Assembly (NCBI GenBank): GCA_050303415.1
Contig: JBNLBS010000011.1
Span: 66,003-130,002 of the forward strand
DNA length: 64,000 bases
Source of the DNA: JBNLBS01 sp050303415
GTDB taxonomy: Bacteria; Pseudomonadota; Gammaproteobacteria; Methylococcales; Methylomonadaceae
Direction of reading: 5' to 3'
The notes beneath the pieces are model-generated. The model was not told the origin of the DNA. It saw nothing but the letters and a program-made list of their open reading frames with translations, and did not search any database. Shown here piece after piece: positions 44,982 to 54,412 of this stretch; position 1 is the stretch's first letter; the number at the start of each line of letters is the position of its first letter. Made by a program: the position numbers and the translations under genes.

Positions 44982-45890
44982 TTAAGCGTTAGATTTAATA
45001 AATTCTCTTGCTACATCAAAGGCATGTTCAAAGTGAAGGTAAACAGGTTTTTCAACTTCGATCATTTTTTTCAATAAACGACTTTGTGCCTGATACTTGA
45101 CATTGCCGATAGCCAAAGCTCCTATACCTAGTGCGCCGCTATTAGATCCTTCAATTTCGGTACAATTGTGAAAAGCATCCAAACCGGCAATGCCTGAAGG
45201 AGGTACTGCATTTACGTCAGCAGCTATTTTTAGCTGGGGCGCAGAAGCAATCAGTTCTTTGCTTAACAGTTCAATACCTGCAGCACCGGTAGCGAAAACC
45301 ACATCAGCTGTTTTAATATAATCGCCTTTGTCCGCATCAGCACCAGCTTCGATGTTGATTTTACCTTCGCCAAACTCATTACTGCACAGGTCGGCAATGC
45401 GTTGAGCCTTATCCAGTTGTCGGCCAATAATTCTAACATTGGCACCGGCTTGGGCTGCAATCACCGCAGCAGCCTGGCCAACAGGGCCTGTACCACCCAG
45501 GGCTAAAATTGTTTTGCCTTGTAAGTCAGTATCAAATTTGGTTTGCAGGGCATTTTCAACGGCGGCAACCATACCGGCTGCCGTGGTGAAGGCACCGCTT
45601 GGATCGGCAAAAACAGAAACTTCAAAAGGGGGAACCATTGAATTTTTGGCCGTTTTCAACATATCCATTGCTTGTTTGGTATCTCTGCCACCAATAAATA
45701 TACCGGTTCTTTTTAAGCCTTTTGGGCTACGCGAGAAAATTGCATCTTGAACCAGGCCTCTGACCTCACTGGCTTCAACATTGATATACGGCACTGCAGA
45801 TAGCCAACCAGCATCCATCGCCATATTGACGTCAAATGGACTTAAATTTTTTGCGGTGGTTAGCATGTGTAAAATAAATGGTTTTTCCAT
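44982..45890 (-). CDS. mtdB: NAD(P)-dependent methylene-tetrahydromethanopterin dehydrogenase MtdB
   Basis: 302 residues. FILHMLTTAKNLSPFDVNMAM, LVQDAIFSRSPKGLKRTGIF, MVPPFEVSVFADPSGAFTTA, Rossmann loop LALGGTGPVGQAAAVIAAQA and ADVNAVPPSGIAGLD match MtdB rather than MtdA. It catalyses methylene-H4MPT to methenyl-H4MPT, a step of tetrahydromethanopterin-linked formaldehyde oxidation in methylotrophs and methanotrophs. A GAGGACATC stretch precedes the start. It is divergent from fau across 98 bases, linking the H4MPT and folate sides of C1 metabolism. Confidence 0.92.
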   Translation of the reverse strand: MEKPFILHMLTTAKNLSPFDVNMAMDAGWLSAVPYINVEASEVRGLVQDAIFSRSPKGLKRTGIFIGGRDTKQAMDMLKTAKNSMVPPFEVSVFADPSGAFTTAAGMVAAVENALQTKFDTDLQGKTILALGGTGPVGQAAAVIAAQAGANVRIIGRQLDKAQRIADLCSNEFGEGKINIEAGADADKGDYIKTADVVFATGAAGIELLSKELIASAPQLKIAADVNAVPPSGIAGLDAFHNCTEIEGSNSGALGIGALAIGNVKYQAQSRLLKKMIEVEKPVYLHFEHAFDVAREFIKSNA

Positions 45891-45988
45891 GATGTCCTCT
45901 TTATTGGTTTTCGTTTAGATTATAAAAGAAAAAGCCAGTGAAGAATACTGTCTTGATTGATTTGCTAAGTTAAAAATGAGTTATTTTA

Positions 45989-46585
45989 ATGTCAGAAATA
46001 AAACAACAACAACGTAGGCAGGCTTATGATGCGCGTAACGTTCAACAAAACAAAGATAAGTTGAGTCATTTGATTTGTCAGCGCTTTATTAAACAATCCG
46101 AATTTCAGAGTTCTGAGTGGGTTATGTTCTATCTGCATTGTCGTTCAGAAGTCAGAACTCAGGAATGTGTTCAAACAGCCTTATCATCCGGAATAAAAAT
46201 TGTAATTCCATACTGTACCTTAGGCGCGCAGGGTGAAAAAAAATTGGGTTTATGGTGGTTACAGGATATGCAGGAGTTGACACGGGGAATGTGGGGAATA
46301 CTGGAGCCGCCTAAGCATCGCTGGCAAGAACCGGGCAAGGAGATCAATCCCCGGCAACTGGATTTGATCATGGTGCCCGGTGTCGGATTTGACCGTATGG
46401 GCGGGCGTCTGGGTAACGGTGCTGGATATTACGATCGTCTGTTGCAGAGTGTGCGCTCAGATTGTTTTTTATCAGGCGTGTGTTATGAGTCTCAATTATT
46501 TGATCGGATTGAAATGGAAGAACATGATGTAGTTATGGATAATGTAATAACCGAGCGGAAAGTGTATAACAGGCCTGGACGTTGA
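45989..46585 (+). CDS. fau: 5-formyltetrahydrofolate cyclo-ligase
   Basis: 198 residues. The family signature VPGVGFDRMGGRLGNGAGYYDRLL is complete, with YLHCRSEVRT for the N-terminal substrate side. It converts 5-formyl-THF to 5,10-methenyl-THF using ATP. In E. coli it is YgfA/Fau. The gene is 6 bases before nspC and divergent from mtdB, so it belongs to a C1-metabolism neighbourhood. Confidence 0.93.
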   Translation: MSEIKQQQRRQAYDARNVQQNKDKLSHLICQRFIKQSEFQSSEWVMFYLHCRSEVRTQECVQTALSSGIKIVIPYCTLGAQGEKKLGLWWLQDMQELTRGMWGILEPPKHRWQEPGKEINPRQLDLIMVPGVGFDRMGGRLGNGAGYYDRLLQSVRSDCFLSGVCYESQLFDRIEMEEHDVVMDNVITERKVYNRPGR

Positions 46586-46591
46586 GATGCT

Positions 46592-47734
46592 ATGGGAGAG
46601 CTTGATTTAACCCGAATTTCAGCAGTAACACCGGCTTTTATTTTTGATAAAGAACAGGTTATTGCCAGTTTGGAAACCTTGAACCGGATTCGTGAGCAGT
46701 CGGGATGCCGGGTTTTATATTCGATTAAAGCATTGCCTTTTGCTCCGGTTTTGCAGTGGATTGAGCCTTATGTACAGGGCTTTTCAGTCAGTTCATTGTT
46801 TGAAGCCAGACTGGTAGCAGACGTTACGACTGGTCAGGGCGAAATACATCTGACGACGCCGGGTCTAAAAACGGAAGAGTCGGCAGAATTAAACCGGCTT
46901 TGTACGCATATCAGCTTTAATTCTTTAACTCAATATCAATATTGCCAGCCTTATTTAGCTGGAGTTTCAAAAGGCTTGCGGTTAAATCCAAAATTGTCTT
47001 TTTTAGCGGATGATCGCTTTGATCCCTGTCGAAAATATTCAAAATTAGGTATCGATTTAAACCGGTTTAATTCAATGCCGTTACCGGAAGGGATTGATGG
47101 TTTGCATTTTCATACCGTCTTTTCCGCTACACAGTTTGAACCAATGATTGAAACTATTGCACAGATACAGTCGATACTTGGACCACAGTTTTATAACATC
47201 AAATGGATTAATCTAGGAGGTGGTTATTTATACCATCAGATTGATGATCACAGTATGTTTATCGAACTGGTGAAAACGTTGAAACAAAGATTTAATCTGG
47301 ATGTCTATATTGAGCCCGGTAAGGCAATAGTCGGATATGCAGGCAGTTTAATGGCGACAGTGCTGGATTGTTTTGACAGTGATGGTAAAACTGTTGCAGT
47401 GCTGGATACCAGCGTTAATCATCACCCGGAAGTTTTTGAATATCAGCGCCAGCCGGAACTGGAACAGCAGTGTCCGCAAGGCGGTTTTTCCGCCATTTTA
47501 GCCGGCTGTACTTGTCTGGCCGGTGATATTTTTGGTGAATATCGTTTTAATCAGCCGATTAAGATTGGTGATAGACTGAGCTTTAAAAATGTTGGAGCTT
47601 ATTCATTAATAAAAGCGAATCGATTTAATGGGTATAATTTACCGAATATTTACGAATTTAAGAACGGGCGGTTGTATTTATTAAAACAGTATCAATATCA
47701 GGATTATAGAAACCAGTGGTTTCAGTCGGAATAA
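46592..47734 (+). CDS. nspC: Carboxynorspermidine decarboxylase NspC
   Basis: 380 residues, a fold type III PLP decarboxylase. Lys46 in VLYSIKALPF is the PLP lysine; GLHFHTVFSATQFEPM and NLGGGYLY shape the cofactor site, and AGCTCLAGDIFGEY carries the catalytic Cys. It decarboxylates carboxynorspermidine or carboxyspermidine to the polyamine. The partner carboxynorspermidine dehydrogenase is not in the window. It follows fau closely and may be co-transcribed. Confidence 0.92.
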   Translation: MGELDLTRISAVTPAFIFDKEQVIASLETLNRIREQSGCRVLYSIKALPFAPVLQWIEPYVQGFSVSSLFEARLVADVTTGQGEIHLTTPGLKTEESAELNRLCTHISFNSLTQYQYCQPYLAGVSKGLRLNPKLSFLADDRFDPCRKYSKLGIDLNRFNSMPLPEGIDGLHFHTVFSATQFEPMIETIAQIQSILGPQFYNIKWINLGGGYLYHQIDDHSMFIELVKTLKQRFNLDVYIEPGKAIVGYAGSLMATVLDCFDSDGKTVAVLDTSVNHHPEVFEYQRQPELEQQCPQGGFSAILAGCTCLAGDIFGEYRFNQPIKIGDRLSFKNVGAYSLIKANRFNGYNLPNIYEFKNGRLYLLKQYQYQDYRNQWFQSE

Positions 47735-47752
47735 AAACAGGCGGAAAAGATT

Positions 47753-48745
47753 ATGAAAGCAGTTTTAATGACACAAGCCGGTGCACCGGAAGTTTTACAG
47801 TTAAGTGAAATTGATGAACCACAGATTACTCATACGACAGATATTAAGATTCAGCTAAAAGGGGCTGGGGTTAATCCGATTGATACTAAATTAAGAACCG
47901 GGGGCGTGTTTTATCCTGATGCCTTGCCGGCAGTGCTTGGTTGTGATGGAGCCGGTGTGGTAGTCGAAGCTGGTGATGCAGTCAGTCAATTTAAACCGGG
48001 TGATGAAGTCTGGTTTTGCCATGGCGGCCTAGGTAAAGAGCAAGGTAATTATGCCGAATTTACCGTAATTGATAGTCGCTGGGTTGCTTTAAAACCAAGT
48101 AACAGTACATTTGAACAGGCCGCAGCCTTACCTTTAGTGTTAATTACCGCATGGGGTGCTTTATTCGATCGCGGCCGGTTAAAAGCAGGGCAGACTGTAT
48201 TGATTCATGCCGGTGGCGGTGGTGTCGGGCATGTTGCTATTCAATTGGCTAAATTGCAGGGAGCACACGTTATAACCACAGTAAGTACCGGAGAAAAAGC
48301 CGAACTGGTGAAAAAACTGGGTGCCGATGAGGTGATTTTTTATCAGCAGGAAAGTCTGCCGGACCGTGTCAATGAACTGACCGATGGCAATGGGGCTCAT
48401 CTGGTTCTGGATACTGTAGGTGCGGAGGTTTTTAAAAACAGTATAGAATTAACTGCACCTTTCGGCAGTATCGTGACCTTACTGGACCCCGGACAGTTGG
48501 ATTTGTCAGAAGCCAGAATGCGCAATTTAACTATCGGCTTTGAATTGATGTTATTGCCGATGCTTAGAGAAATGGATGTTGCCCGAGCCAGACAGGTTGA
48601 TATGTTAAAGCAGTGTGCGCAATGGTTTGATCAAGGGCGGTTAACCGTTCATGTCAGCCAGACTTTAACATTGGCTCAGGCTGAAGAAGCTCACAAAATG
48701 ATTGAACAAGGCCACGTTACCGGCAAAATTGTCTTGAAAATTTAG
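47753..48745 (+). CDS. Medium-chain dehydrogenase/quinone oxidoreductase family protein
   Basis: 330 residues. N-terminal GroES-like domain (GAGVNPIDTKLRTGG, LGCDGAGVVVEAGD) and a Rossmann fold with VLIHAGGGGVGHVAIQLAKL, an NADPH-type loop. No Zn-binding Cys set is visible, so it is of the zeta-crystallin (quinone reductase) type. The substrate is unknown. It lies 18 bases after nspC in the same direction. Confidence 0.87.
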   Translation: MKAVLMTQAGAPEVLQLSEIDEPQITHTTDIKIQLKGAGVNPIDTKLRTGGVFYPDALPAVLGCDGAGVVVEAGDAVSQFKPGDEVWFCHGGLGKEQGNYAEFTVIDSRWVALKPSNSTFEQAAALPLVLITAWGALFDRGRLKAGQTVLIHAGGGGVGHVAIQLAKLQGAHVITTVSTGEKAELVKKLGADEVIFYQQESLPDRVNELTDGNGAHLVLDTVGAEVFKNSIELTAPFGSIVTLLDPGQLDLSEARMRNLTIGFELMLLPMLREMDVARARQVDMLKQCAQWFDQGRLTVHVSQTLTLAQAEEAHKMIEQGHVTGKIVLKI

Positions 48746-48815
48746 TTTCAGGTATAGAATGGACACTAAATCTATTTAAACATGTCAGCAACTAATCAGA
48801 TTATCCATTGAGCGG

Positions 48816-51146
48816 ATGGTTAAAAAAACAACTAAAAAACGTAAAGTCAGTAAGAAAAAAACAAAAAAAGCGCAATCTAGTTTTGGCTGGTTAAAAAAAG
48901 CCTTACTAATGGGTTTTGTGCTTTTTATTTTCCTGTTATTTAGCTATCTGGGCTATTTGGACTATACCGTTCGTAAGCAGTTTGAAGGCAAGCGATGGGC
49001 TTTGCCGGCGCATGTTTATGCCAGTCCGGTCGAATTGTATGCCGGTTCAAAGCTTAAAGCATCAGAATTTGAAGCGCTATTAAGACAATTGCATTATCGC
49101 AGAGATGCCCGTTTATCTTCAGAAGGAACTTATTATAAAAGCGGGCAGCTGGTTAAGGTCAGAAGCCGTCATTTTAAATTCTGGGATCAGGAGCAGGCCA
49201 GTAAAAGCTATCGTATCAGCTTTACCGACATAGGCATTAGTGAGATTGTTAATTTAAAAAATAATAACAACCTTGCCATCGTAAGGCTGGAACCTGTTCA
49301 AATCGGTAGTTTTTATCCGACTCGTAAAGAAGACAGGATTCTGATTAAACTGGAGGATGCTCCGGACAGCTTGATTCAAGGCTTGCTTTCGACCGAAGAC
49401 AGGGATTTTTACCAGCATTATGGCATTTCGTTTAAAGCTATTGTGCGGGCAATATGGGCTAATATCAAGGCAGGCGGCATCGTACAGGGTGGCAGTACCA
49501 TCACTCAGCAGTTGGTGAAGAATTTTTATTTAACGCCGGAACGTAGTTTATGGCGTAAATTAAATGAAGCATTTATGTCGCTGATTCTGGAATTTCGTTA
49601 TCAAAAGGATGAAATTCTGGAGGCCTATTTAAATGAAGTATATTTGGGTCAGGATGGTGCCAGTTCAGTACATGGTTTTGGCCTGGCCAGCCAGTTTTAT
49701 TTTGGTAAGGATTTGAAAACACTGCCGCTGCATCAAGTGGCTACATTGGTTGCTTTGGTAAGAGGCCCTTCCTATTATGACCCCAGGCGTTATAAAGAAC
49801 GTTCGGAAAAACGCCGTGATCTGGTACTGAATGAAATGCATCAGCAAGGCTATATCACTAAAAAACAAATGCAGGTCGCACAAAATAGAAACGTTGATGT
49901 TATTCCGTTAACGCACCGTTCGATTAATCGTTATCCTGGGTTTTTGGATTTAGTGAAAAGACAACTAAGACAGGAATACAGAGAGGAAGATTTAACATCA
50001 GATGGACTGAGAGTATTTACTACGCTTGAAATCCGGACCCAAAACCTTTTGGAAAAAACCATCATAGCGGGTTTGCAACAACTGGAAAAAAGACCCAAAG
50101 TTAACCGGTTACAGACGGCCGCAGTGGTAACCCGAAGAGGCAGTGGCGAAATTGTTGCCCTGGCTGGCGGTCGAAAAGCTCTGGATGCCGGTTTTAACCG
50201 GGCTTTGGATGCGGTCAGGCCAATCGGTTCATTGATTAAACCGGTGGTTTACCTGACTGCATTGGAATACCCCGACCGATATACAATAACCAGCCCGGTT
50301 AGTGATACCAGTATTGAAGTAAAAGGTCATAAAGGCGATATTTGGCAGCCTAAAAATTATGATAATCAGGAACATGGTGACGTAGAGTTACATACCGCAT
50401 TGGCGCATTCTTATAATTTAGCCACGGTACGGGTTGGTATGGACGTGGGGATTGCCAGAACAGCCAAGACCCTGAGGAACCTGGGGGTGAGTCGTCCGGT
50501 TAATCTGTTTCCGTCATTCTTATTGGGGGCCTCCCCGTTAACGCCACTGGAAGTTACGCAAATGTATCAAACCCTGGCGGGTGACGGTTTTGCCACACCT
50601 CTAAGAGCAATACGGGCAGTAATTGCCAATGATGGTGAACGCCTGCAAAGTTACCCCTATACCGTGCGGCAAACGGTAGATCCGGCAGCAACCTATATTG
50701 TGAATACCATTTTGCAGGAGGTCATGTATGAAGGTACCGGGCGTTCCGCCTACTCCACTATGCCGACGGAATTGGCTTTGGCAGGTAAAACGGGGACGAC
50801 AAACGGTTTGCGTGACAGTTGGTTTTCCGGTTTTAGCGGGGATTACCTATCGGTATTTTGGGTGGGGCGGGATGATAACAAACCGGCCGGATTGACCGGC
50901 GCCAGTGGTGCGTTAAAATTATGGACGGCTTTGATGAGTCAAATAACAACTCAGCCGGTTATCCTTACTCCGCCGGATAATATTGAACAGGTCTGGATTG
51001 ACCCGGAAAATGGCTTACGAGCCAATCAGTATTGCCAGGGGGCAAAACAATATCCATATATTAAGGGTTCACCGCCTTTATATACATCGCCCTGTATGGA
51101 CTCTCCCATGAATCGCACACGGGATTGGTTAAATGATTTTTTTTAA
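48816..51146 (+). CDS. mrcB: Penicillin-binding protein 1B
   Basis: 776 residues. A very basic cytoplasmic tail (MVKKTTKKRKVSKKKTKK) leads to one membrane helix (about 29-50), then the UB2H domain, the glycosyltransferase 51 domain with Glu194 (STEDRDFYQHYG, GGSTITQQLVKN) and the transpeptidase domain: S472-LIK (SXXK), SYN in AHSYNLATVRV and KTGTTNG. It polymerises and crosslinks peptidoglycan; LpoB-dependence is expected but not visible. Its 3' end overlaps possible upstream starts of lolA. Confidence 0.95.
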   Translation: MVKKTTKKRKVSKKKTKKAQSSFGWLKKALLMGFVLFIFLLFSYLGYLDYTVRKQFEGKRWALPAHVYASPVELYAGSKLKASEFEALLRQLHYRRDARLSSEGTYYKSGQLVKVRSRHFKFWDQEQASKSYRISFTDIGISEIVNLKNNNNLAIVRLEPVQIGSFYPTRKEDRILIKLEDAPDSLIQGLLSTEDRDFYQHYGISFKAIVRAIWANIKAGGIVQGGSTITQQLVKNFYLTPERSLWRKLNEAFMSLILEFRYQKDEILEAYLNEVYLGQDGASSVHGFGLASQFYFGKDLKTLPLHQVATLVALVRGPSYYDPRRYKERSEKRRDLVLNEMHQQGYITKKQMQVAQNRNVDVIPLTHRSINRYPGFLDLVKRQLRQEYREEDLTSDGLRVFTTLEIRTQNLLEKTIIAGLQQLEKRPKVNRLQTAAVVTRRGSGEIVALAGGRKALDAGFNRALDAVRPIGSLIKPVVYLTALEYPDRYTITSPVSDTSIEVKGHKGDIWQPKNYDNQEHGDVELHTALAHSYNLATVRVGMDVGIARTAKTLRNLGVSRPVNLFPSFLLGASPLTPLEVTQMYQTLAGDGFATPLRAIRAVIANDGERLQSYPYTVRQTVDPAATYIVNTILQEVMYEGTGRSAYSTMPTELALAGKTGTTNGLRDSWFSGFSGDYLSVFWVGRDDNKPAGLTGASGALKLWTALMSQITTQPVILTPPDNIEQVWIDPENGLRANQYCQGAKQYPYIKGSPPLYTSPCMDSPMNRTRDWLNDFF

Positions 51147-51162
51147 TATTGAACATAAAACG

Positions 51163-51792
51163 ATGACATTTTATAAAGCAAGCATCAGCCTGTTGATCGT
51201 AACTTTTTTCTTTCAACCGGTTTACGCTGAAGAAAATTCAGTTGGGCAGTTAGAAAATTTTTTGGCTCAGGTTAAAACTTTATCGGCGGAGTTTAAACAG
51301 GAAGTAATTGATGAGCAGGGTAATGTGGCTCAAGTTAGTAAAGGGGATTTTTATATTCAAAAGCCAGGTAAATTCAGATGGAACTACCAGAAGCCGTTTA
51401 CCCAGGAAATTGTTGCCAATCATGGTCGAGTCTGGTTTTATGATGCAGATTTGGAGCAGGTAACCATAAAAAAAATGGATACATCGGTGGGCGCTACGCC
51501 AGCTTTATTGTTGGCTGGCGATATTCGATTGCAGGAGCATTTTATCCTGCAGCCTCAGGAGATTGACGGTGATGTGATCTGGGTAAAACTATTGCCCAAA
51601 AATGATCAGGAAAACAGTTTTAAATATACTTTAATAGGTCTGGAACAGGGTGAATTATCCGGTATGGAATTGAGTGATAATTTTGGCCAGTTAACCCGGA
51701 TTTATTTCAGTAAAGTCAAAACCGGCCTGAATTTAGATGCTGAATTGTTTGAATTTAAAGCACCTGAAGGTGTGGATATATTCGAAGAGTAA
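51163..51792 (+). CDS. lolA: Outer membrane lipoprotein carrier protein LolA
   Basis: 209 residues from the ATG at 51163, which gives a clean signal peptide MTFYKASISLLIVTFFFQPV ending at YA; an in-frame ATG at 51133 would overlap mrcB. LSAEFKQEVIDEQGNVAQVS, GDFYIQKPGKFRWNYQKPF and GMELSDNFGQLTRIYF are LolA core. It ferries lipoproteins across the periplasm from LolCDE to LolB. The lolA-rarA order is conserved in gammaproteobacteria. Confidence 0.93.
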   Translation: MTFYKASISLLIVTFFFQPVYAEENSVGQLENFLAQVKTLSAEFKQEVIDEQGNVAQVSKGDFYIQKPGKFRWNYQKPFTQEIVANHGRVWFYDADLEQVTIKKMDTSVGATPALLLAGDIRLQEHFILQPQEIDGDVIWVKLLPKNDQENSFKYTLIGLEQGELSGMELSDNFGQLTRIYFSKVKTGLNLDAELFEFKAPEGVDIFEE

Positions 51793-51834
51793 GTGTGGCT
51801 ACCCATCTGTATGCTTTAAATGGTTTAAATAACA

Positions 51835-53169
51835 ATGCAACAAGCCTCACTATTTGAAAACACTGAGCTTATGCCGTTAGCGGCACGATTCAGACCGCGC
51901 AGTATTGATGAGTATGTGGGGCAAACACATATTCTGGCCGAAGGCAAACCGCTTAGAACGGCTCTGGATAAAGGTCAGCTGCATTCCATGGTGTTTTGGG
52001 GGCCGCCTGGGGTGGGGAAAACCACCCTGGCTAAAATTCTGGCCAATACCTCTAATGCCCATTTAATTGAAATGTCAGCGGTTTTAGCCGGCGTTAAGGA
52101 TATTCGAACTGCGGTTACTCAGGCTGAGACGTTAAAACAAAGTCATGGTCAGGAAACCATACTGTTTATTGATGAAATTCATCGTTTTTCCAAAAGCCAG
52201 CAGGACTCTTTATTGTCCCCGGTCGAGCAGGGCACAGTGATATTGATTGGTGCAACCACTGAGAATCCTTCGTTTGAATTGAACAATGCATTGTTATCGC
52301 GCTTGCGTGTCTATGTTTTGCGTTCTTTGGATATTGACTGCCTGGTTCAGTTATTAAAAACAGCTTTGGCAGATACGGAAAGAGGTTTGGGGCAGCAGGC
52401 CGTCAGTATTGATGATGAATTGCTAAAGGTAATTGCCCGCAGTGCCGACGGTGATGCCAGGCGCAGCCTGAATTTATTACAGATTTCGGTAGATCTGGCC
52501 GAGCAGCGTCAAGGTAAGGCGGTCGTTAATGAAGATGTGATTAATGAAGCTCTGCAAGGGCATTTGCGCCGTTTTGATAATAAAGGGGAACAGTTTTACG
52601 ATCAGATTTCCGCCTTACATAAATCGGTCAGAGGCAATAATCCTGACGCCGCTTTATACTGGTTTTGCCGGATGATCGATGGCGGCTGTGACCCGGTCTA
52701 TATTGCCCGGCGAGTAGTCAGAATCGCTTCGGAGGATATAGGTAATGCTGATCCAAGAGCTTTGCCGTTAACCCTGTCCGCCTGGGACAGTTATGAACGC
52801 CTTGGCAGCCCTGAGGGTGAGCTGGCTATTGCCCAAGCCATTGTATATTTGTCGGTGGCGGCAAAGAGTAATGCCGTTTATATGGCCTATAACACCGCCA
52901 TGCATGATGCCAAGACCAGCGGTTCGCTGGAAGTACCGTTACATTTGCGTAATGCGCCGACCAAGCTAATGAAAGAACTGGATTACGGCAAGGATTACCG
53001 TTATGCCCATAATGAACAGGATGCGCATGCGGCGGGTGAAGTCTATCTGCCTGAGCCGCTTCAGGGACGTGAATATTATCAACCGGTTGATAGAGGTTTG
53101 GAGAAACAGATAAAACAACGTATGGATTATCTAAGGCAACTGGATATTTCAGCAGTTAAAAAAAACTAA
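51835..53169 (+). CDS. rarA: Replication-associated recombination protein RarA
   Basis: 444 residues, typical of RarA/MgsA. AAA+ core: ARFRPRSIDEYVGQTHIL, Walker A FWGPPGVGKTTLAK, Walker B LFIDEIHRFSKSQQ, sensor 1 IGATTENPSFELNNALLSR and sensor 2 GDARRSLNLLQ. The C-terminal tetramerisation domain follows (VRIASEDIGNADPRAL, YGKDYRYAHNEQDAHAAG). It acts at stalled forks with SSB. It follows lolA by 42 bases. Confidence 0.95.
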   Translation: MQQASLFENTELMPLAARFRPRSIDEYVGQTHILAEGKPLRTALDKGQLHSMVFWGPPGVGKTTLAKILANTSNAHLIEMSAVLAGVKDIRTAVTQAETLKQSHGQETILFIDEIHRFSKSQQDSLLSPVEQGTVILIGATTENPSFELNNALLSRLRVYVLRSLDIDCLVQLLKTALADTERGLGQQAVSIDDELLKVIARSADGDARRSLNLLQISVDLAEQRQGKAVVNEDVINEALQGHLRRFDNKGEQFYDQISALHKSVRGNNPDAALYWFCRMIDGGCDPVYIARRVVRIASEDIGNADPRALPLTLSAWDSYERLGSPEGELAIAQAIVYLSVAAKSNAVYMAYNTAMHDAKTSGSLEVPLHLRNAPTKLMKELDYGKDYRYAHNEQDAHAAGEVYLPEPLQGREYYQPVDRGLEKQIKQRMDYLRQLDISAVKKN

Positions 53170-53600
53170 TAGGTTTTTTTGTTAATACTGACCTGGTTGT
53201 TGTCTGTTTAAAAGCAAATTCGGTTAATTTATGAGGGGAATGGAGCTTCCGAAAATCATTCATGATCGAAAGAATTCATTGGCTATATCATGAAATATAT
53301 ATGTGCTAGCGAATTGTATTAAATTTATTAACTATCACATGAAATACCAGGGATTTTTTAATAACTGATAGTCATAAAATCATTTTCTTATGGTAATAGA
53401 TGAATAAAGCCAATCATAATAATTTATTCTTTCAGTATTATTTTTTTTACTTATAGTAAATAACTAAAAAAAACATGATAATAATATCTTTAAGCCTTTA
53501 GAAATTAAATAATAATTTATGTGTTTAGGCTTGTAATTTAAATAGTGCAAGCGTATATATTAGTTTTATTTTGTTGGTGTAATAACAAAGGAGAAAGAAG
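53170..53600. other. AT-rich intergenic region upstream of hsp20
   Basis: 431 bases without a gene between rarA and the hsp20 gene. Very AT-rich. The promoter of hsp20 is at its end (53531-53559). I see no CIRCE element and no ROSE-type thermometer that I can support. Confidence 0.5.
53531..53559 (+). promoter_or_regulatory. Sigma-70-like promoter of hsp20
   Basis: TTGTAA (53531-53536) and TATATA (53554-53559) are 17 bases apart, followed by a strong ribosome binding site AAAGGAG at 53587-53593. A clear sigma-32 pair was not found. Confidence 0.5.
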
Positions 53601-54083
53601 ATGGCTGATAATGATTCAAAAAAAATAGTCCCCTCAAATCGCCAAGGTCTGATTGATTTTGATGATATGGATCAATGGTTTGATAATTTCTTAAGCAGGC
53701 GCTGGCATGATCCATTTAATTTTAAATTTCCATCCCGATTGGGCTGGGGCGAAATGGCGGGGAATATACCTCAGGTAGATATTATTGATCATGATCAAGA
53801 AGTGGAAATTAGAGCGGCTTTGCCTGGTGTTAAAAAAGAAGACCTGGACGTCTCTATAAGCGATCAGAGAATTACAATAAAAGCTTCTAGCACGCAGGAA
53901 AAGAAAGAAGAGAAGGAAAATTATTTTCGACGCGAAATTAGCAGTGGTGAATTTCAGCGTACTTTAATGCTTCCGGCTGATGTTGATGCTGATAAAGCGA
54001 ATGCTAAATTTGAAGATGGGATTCTTAACGTAACCATTCCAAAACTGGAGCAAAGCAAGCGTAAAAATATTGAAGTTAAATGA
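53601..54083 (+). CDS. Small heat shock protein, Hsp20 family
   Basis: 160 residues. After an N-terminal arm (WFDNFLSRRWHDPFNF) comes the alpha-crystallin domain: IPQVDIIDHDQEVEIRAALP, LDVSISDQRITIKAS, FRREISSGEFQRTLMLPADV and AKFEDGILNVTIPK, ending with the IPK-type anchor. It should act as an ATP-independent holdase. The gene has its own promoter and a strong terminator, so it is monocistronic. Confidence 0.93.
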   Translation: MADNDSKKIVPSNRQGLIDFDDMDQWFDNFLSRRWHDPFNFKFPSRLGWGEMAGNIPQVDIIDHDQEVEIRAALPGVKKEDLDVSISDQRITIKASSTQEKKEEKENYFRREISSGEFQRTLMLPADVDADKANAKFEDGILNVTIPKLEQSKRKNIEVK

Positions 54084-54091
54084 AAACAAAT

Positions 54092-54127
54092 AAAGAAAGG
54101 GTATGCAAAGCATACCCTTTCTTTTTT
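54092..54127. terminator. Bidirectional intrinsic terminator
   Basis: Arms AAAGAAAGGGTATGC (54092-54106) and GCATACCCTTTCTTT (54110-54124) are perfect 15-base complements with loop AAA, flanked by A-rich and T-rich ends. It serves hsp20 on the plus strand and the 88-aa gene on the minus strand. Confidence 0.93.
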
Positions 54128-54145
54128 GCATTAAAAGTTTTAAAG

Positions 54146-54412
54146 CTATTTGGAAAGTCTTTCTGAAATACGTTTGTAAGCAGTGCTGATTTCATCGCCA
54201 ATAATTTTGCTGGCATGAATAATTTCTTGAGAGGTTTCTTTGGTATCATCTGCCATTTCCTGCAGTTGTCGTTCAAACTCCGGCCATTTTAATTCAACTT
54301 TTTCCCATTCTTCCTTAACTTCCAGACTGGCAAGATGCAGCTGTAATTCAATTTCATCCCGTTGATGCTTTAGTTCGTCGAATAGTTTGTTAATATCTTC
54401 AGTAATATTCAT
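54146..54412 (-). CDS. Small coiled-coil protein of unknown function
   Basis: 88 residues, entirely helical and charged: MNITEDINKLFDELKHQRDE, EVKEEWEKVELKWPEFERQL, DDTKETSQEIIHASKIIGDE. Long heptad patterns suggest a coiled coil. There is no signal peptide. GGGGTG precedes the start by 5 bases. It is convergent with hsp20 over a shared terminator. Residues resemble small apolipoprotein-like stress proteins; the function is unknown. Confidence 0.72.
   Translation of the reverse strand: MNITEDINKLFDELKHQRDEIELQLHLASLEVKEEWEKVELKWPEFERQLQEMADDTKETSQEIIHASKIIGDEISTAYKRISERLSK

Noticed and set aside
44982..45890. MtdA (methylene-H4F/H4MPT dehydrogenase)
   Set aside because: ILHMLT...SPFDVNMA and DAIFSRSP motifs are MtdB-type, absent in MtdA.
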